From: Bryobacteraceae bacterium | Lineage (GTDB): Bacteria; Acidobacteriota; Terriglobia; Bryobacterales; Bryobacteraceae | NCBI GenBank assembly: GCA_019752335.1 | Contig: JAIEMJ010000004.1 | Span: forward strand, 223,448 to 287,447 | DNA length: 64,000 nucleotides | Direction: 5' to 3' | Part shown: positions 61,257 through 64,000 of the stretch, piece by piece | How positions within the stretch are numbered: position 1 is the stretch's first letter | How the letters are laid out: every line of letters starts with the position of its first letter | Made by a program: the position numbers and the translations under genes | The notes under the pieces: model-generated | Database searches by the model: none | Told to the model about the DNA's origin: nothing | What the model saw: the letters and a program-made list of their open reading frames with translations, nothing else

Positions 61257-63881
61257 ATGCGTTGCGCAGCCCTGGCCTGCCTACTTTTGCCTGCCCTCAC
61301 CGCGGCGGACTTCGCGCCGGTGCGCGCCCTCTTTGACCAGCGCTGCGTGCGCTGTCACGCGGGCGATAGTCCGCGCGGCGGACTCAACTTGGCTACGGGC
61401 GAAAAGCTCGACGCGACGAAGTTGATCGAGCGCGTGGCCAGCGGCAGCATGCCGCTCGGCGGCCCCAAGCTGGCTGCGGCGGACCTCGATACGCTACGCG
61501 CCTGGGCCGCCGCCGGTGCGCCCTGGGAGCGGTCGCCGCAGAAGCAATTCTGGGCCTTTCGGAGTCCGGTGAATGTGTCGCCACCGGCCGGGGAGCCGCA
61601 CCCGATTGACGCTTTCTTGCGCGAGAAACTACGGGCCAAGGGCCTGGACTTTTCGCCCGCTGCGGCTCCGCGGACTTTGATTCGCCGGTTGAGCTTCGAC
61701 CTCACCGGACTGCCCCCGGACCCGGCTGACTATGCGCTTAGCTACGCCGAAGCCACGGCGCGCTATCTGGCCTCGCCGCATTATGGCGAGCGTTGGGGGC
61801 GCCATTGGCTCGACGTGGTGCGATTCGGGGAGACCGATGGCGGCGAGCATAACTACGAGCGGCCGAATGCCTGGCCCTATCGCGACTATGTGATTCGTAG
61901 CTTCAATCAGGATCTCTCTTATCGCGACTTTATCCGGCAACAAATTGCGGGCGACTTACTCGCGCCGCAGGATCCCCGGCAGGTAGCCGCGACGGGCTTT
62001 CTAGTGGCCGGGCCTTGGGATCAAGTGCAAGCCGAAATCAACAAGGACAAGGCGATGGCCATGACGCAGCGCATGGATGAATTGGATGACATGGTCACCA
62101 CGACTTTTCATACCTTCCAAGCCATGACGGTAAACTGTGCGCGGTGCCACGACCATAAGTTCGACCCCATTCCGACGCGCGACTATTACCGGCTGACGGC
62201 CGTCTTTGCCGGTGTCGGCTTCGGCAATCGCCGTGTCGCCTCGGAGGCGGAAGTCGCTGAGTATGAGTTGCGCGCCAAGCCTTTGCGCGAAGCGCTGTCG
62301 GTGGCGAAGGCCCGGCTGTCGGCGATTGAAGATCCGAAGCGCGTGGTGCTGCTGCGGGAGCGGTATCAGACCTACGACCGGCAGCAAGAGAGTAATCCGC
62401 TGCGGATGCCGCTGAATCCGGTGTGGAACCGCAATCGTTTTTCCGAAGTAAATGCGAGTAAGTACCGGTTAGTGGTAACGTCGCATCGCGGCAAGCGTTT
62501 GCGGATCGAGAATCTGCATTTAGAGCCAGCGAAAATTGAGTTACCGAGTTATGTAAGTGACCGGGCCGCCAGCGACGCTGAACCTTTGGTGATCGAACTG
62601 CCAGGAGGCGGCAGCGTCAGCGAGATGACGTGGGCCACCGACTGGAAGACCGGCACGGGCGATGGCACGTTGGCCGTGTATCGCCTGGAGGCTGCCGCGA
62701 GCGACGGATCCTGGCGCACGGTGGCGACGTCGCTCGACCATGCGCGCAGCGTCGAAATCGCTTTGCCCAGCGTGAGCGCCGACGAGCAGACCGCGTTGCT
62801 CACCGCGGAAGAACTCGCCCGCCGGGAGACCGTGCGCCGCGAGATTGCGGAGGCCGACCGGGCGCTGAAGAGCCTGCCCGAGCCCACGCGGCTCTACGCG
62901 GCAGTTCCGAAGGCAACGCCCACGCCCTCCTTCGTGCTGGAGCGCGGCAGCGTCACGCAGCCGAGGGAGGCCGTCGGCGCGGGAGCCATGTCGGCGGTGA
63001 AACAGGTGAGCCTCGCCGTGCCCATGGAAGCCAATGACCAGGAGCGGCGGCTAGCGCTGGCGAACTGGATCGCCAGTGACCAGAATCCGCTTACCGCACG
63101 CGTCATCGTGAATCGCGTTTGGTATTTGCATTTCGGCACGGGCCTGGTAAATACCCCGTCGGACTTTGGCGTCAACGGCGACCGTCCTTCGCATCCCGAG
63201 TTACTCGATTGGCTGGCGGTGAGCTTCATGGAAAATGGTTGGAGCCTGAAGTGGCTGCATGAACTGATTCTTTCTTCGCGCGCCTATCAGCAAGCTTCGG
63301 CGAACGTGCCGGCCGCCTTTGCCGTCGATGCGGGGAACCGTTTGTACTGGCATATGCCGTTGAAGCGCATGGACGCGGAAACCATTCGCGACTCGGTGCT
63401 CTTCCATGCCGGCAATCTCGACTTACAGGCGAACGGCGGTCCCGGCTTTGCCTTACAGAAAAAGGGCGACGCCGGATCGTATATCTACAAGGCGCTCGAT
63501 AATGACGGGCCGGCCGTCTGGAAACGCGCCGTCTATCGTTTCAGCGTCCGCGGCGGCGAGCGGATCATGATGGATAGCTTCGACTGTCCGGATCCCGCTG
63601 TCGCCACGCCGCAGCGGAGCGTGTCGAATACACCGGTGCAGGCACTTACTCTGTTGAATAACGAATTTATTCTTGGCCAGGCCGGCGCGCTGGCCCGGCG
63701 CGTATCGCGTGAGGCGGGCTCTGCCGTGCCCGGCCAGATCAATCGTCTGTACGAGTTACTCTACGGCCGGGCGCCGAGCGCGAAGGAACTTACGCTCGGC
63801 ACTGGCTTTATCCGCGATAACAACCTCGCCCTGTATGCGCGAGCCTTACTGAATGCCAACGAGTTTTTGTATGTCCCCTAA
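61257..63881 (+). CDS. PSD1-family secreted protein (cytochrome-like, DUF1549 and DUF1553 domains)
   Basis: 874 residues with signal peptide (CAALACLLLPALTAA). Residues ~20-90 form a planctomycete-type cytochrome c domain with one CVRCH motif. DUF1549 follows (LIRRLSFDLTGLPPDPADY; HWLDVVRFGETDGGEHNYER), with a second CARCHDHKFDPI site. The C-terminal DUF1553 region has RVIVNRVWYLHFGTGLVNTP and GERIMMDSFDCPDPAVATP. Such proteins are periplasmic and nearly always paired with a DUF1501 protein; a role in sulfated polysaccharide or other polymer degradation has been suggested. ATG 61257 begins the signal peptide. Confidence 0.92.
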   Translation: MRCAALACLLLPALTAADFAPVRALFDQRCVRCHAGDSPRGGLNLATGEKLDATKLIERVASGSMPLGGPKLAAADLDTLRAWAAAGAPWERSPQKQFWAFRSPVNVSPPAGEPHPIDAFLREKLRAKGLDFSPAAAPRTLIRRLSFDLTGLPPDPADYALSYAEATARYLASPHYGERWGRHWLDVVRFGETDGGEHNYERPNAWPYRDYVIRSFNQDLSYRDFIRQQIAGDLLAPQDPRQVAATGFLVAGPWDQVQAEINKDKAMAMTQRMDELDDMVTTTFHTFQAMTVNCARCHDHKFDPIPTRDYYRLTAVFAGVGFGNRRVASEAEVAEYELRAKPLREALSVAKARLSAIEDPKRVVLLRERYQTYDRQQESNPLRMPLNPVWNRNRFSEVNASKYRLVVTSHRGKRLRIENLHLEPAKIELPSYVSDRAASDAEPLVIELPGGGSVSEMTWATDWKTGTGDGTLAVYRLEAAASDGSWRTVATSLDHARSVEIALPSVSADEQTALLTAEELARRETVRREIAEADRALKSLPEPTRLYAAVPKATPTPSFVLERGSVTQPREAVGAGAMSAVKQVSLAVPMEANDQERRLALANWIASDQNPLTARVIVNRVWYLHFGTGLVNTPSDFGVNGDRPSHPELLDWLAVSFMENGWSLKWLHELILSSRAYQQASANVPAAFAVDAGNRLYWHMPLKRMDAETIRDSVLFHAGNLDLQANGGPGFALQKKGDAGSYIYKALDNDGPAVWKRAVYRFSVRGGERIMMDSFDCPDPAVATPQRSVSNTPVQALTLLNNEFILGQAGALARRVSREAGSAVPGQINRLYELLYGRAPSAKELTLGTGFIRDNNLALYARALLNANEFLYVP

Positions 63882-64000
63882 ATACTCACGCCGCGACGTA
63901 CTTTGGCAAGCCGGCGGCGGGGGCGCCCGGCGCCCCCCGACCCAACAACAAACCCCCCCCCCCCCCCCGCCCCCGCCCGCCATTTAGCCCCACGCCCAAA
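63871..64000 (+). CDS. DUF1501-family protein, 5' end only
   Basis: The ATG at 63871 overlaps the PSD1 stop by 11 bp and reads MSPKYSRRDVLWQAGGG, the twin-arginine-like leader typical of DUF1501 (alkaline phosphatase-fold) partners of PSD1 proteins. After about 63915 the sequence becomes low-complexity and the frame no longer resembles the family, so only ~15 codons are trustworthy. Confidence 0.62.
63951..63978. other. C-rich homopolymer block at window end, probable assembly artefact
   Basis: An almost pure C tract (two runs broken by single G) follows a C/A-rich stretch. It interrupts the DUF1501 start and has no coding or regulatory sense. As poly-G on the other strand it resembles a two-colour sequencing artefact at a contig edge. 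Confidence 0.6.

Noticed and set aside
1..64000. CRISPR arrays, rRNA genes, prophage, riboswitches
   Set aside because: No regularly spaced direct repeats, rRNA signatures, phage structural genes or recognised riboswitch cores were seen upstream of the metabolic operons.

Overview
The window is a GC-rich, densely coded stretch of a Gram-negative, most likely aerobic heterotrophic bacterium of the phylum Acidobacteriota, probably the Bryobacterales/Solibacter side. This is inferred from a combination of family types: an Oar-like TonB-dependent receptor with an N-terminal carboxypeptidase-regulatory domain, a PadR regulator translationally coupled to a large duplicated MacB/FtsX permease (ADOP type), a serine/threonine kinase with an N-terminal zinc ribbon, secreted carboxypeptidase-regulatory proteins, a PEP-CTERM protein and a PSD1 (DUF1549/DUF1553) plus DUF1501 pair. 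There are no rRNA genes, CRISPR arrays, intact insertion sequences or prophage. Two tRNAs are present, Ala(CGC) and Pro(CGG), both with encoded CCA.

Layout. 0-13.3 kb: end of an S41 protease, an FmdB zinc ribbon, the Oar-like receptor, a convergent histone-deacetylase-fold enzyme, a hybrid sensor kinase coupled to a methyltransferase, a PEP-CTERM protein, the PadR-ADOP pair under a dyad operator, and an unknown secreted protein. 13.3-16.8 kb: a MITE-like 37-bp inverted-repeat element, a propeller/Ig-like gene broken by two frameshifts, a glycosyltransferase and a small lipoprotein. 16.8-28.6 kb: tRNA-Ala, dcd, truA and pyrE, a TolC-family protein, small envelope proteins, an SDR, a dispersed-family hypothetical, a carboxypeptidase-regulatory protein, DUF481, purN and purM. 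28.6-36 kb: three coupled amidohydrolase-fold proteins (only the middle one keeps the usual metal motifs), a membrane serine/threonine kinase and a cytochrome/PHM-like copper protein.

36-46.4 kb (minus strand): a gapless seven-gene run. It starts with a GltD-like FAD/iron-sulfur protein and the two subunits of a 2-oxoacid:ferredoxin oxidoreductase. A DUF3395/crystallin protein, a multihaem cytochrome, a PQQ-type quinoprotein and a propeller/fibronectin protein follow. 46.4-47.4 kb is a small gene graveyard next to tRNA-Pro: the tail of a UxaA-type dehydratase and a decayed DUF433/DUF5615 toxin-antitoxin pair.

47.6-59.6 kb (plus strand): a MerR regulator leads into an almost complete diaminopimelate/lysine set (dapE-like, asd, lysC, dapB, dapA, dapD; succinylase route). 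An Hsp70-like protein, a prenyl diphosphate synthase, TlyA, NAD kinase and a dicarboxylate/glutamate symporter follow, then a small intact toxin-antitoxin-like pair. 59.6-64 kb: an RluA-family pseudouridine synthase, an SDR, a PSD1 protein and the start of its DUF1501 partner. The last ~85 bases turn into C-rich low-complexity sequence that looks like a contig-end artefact.

Most of the window is ordinary core and accessory content. The points most worth a second look are the amidohydrolase trio with two apparently metal-less paralogues, the joining of a ferredoxin-dependent oxidoreductase operon to a periplasmic quinoprotein chain, the decayed island beside tRNA-Pro, the inverted-repeat element, and strong gene-to-gene differences in use of the TTA leucine codon.
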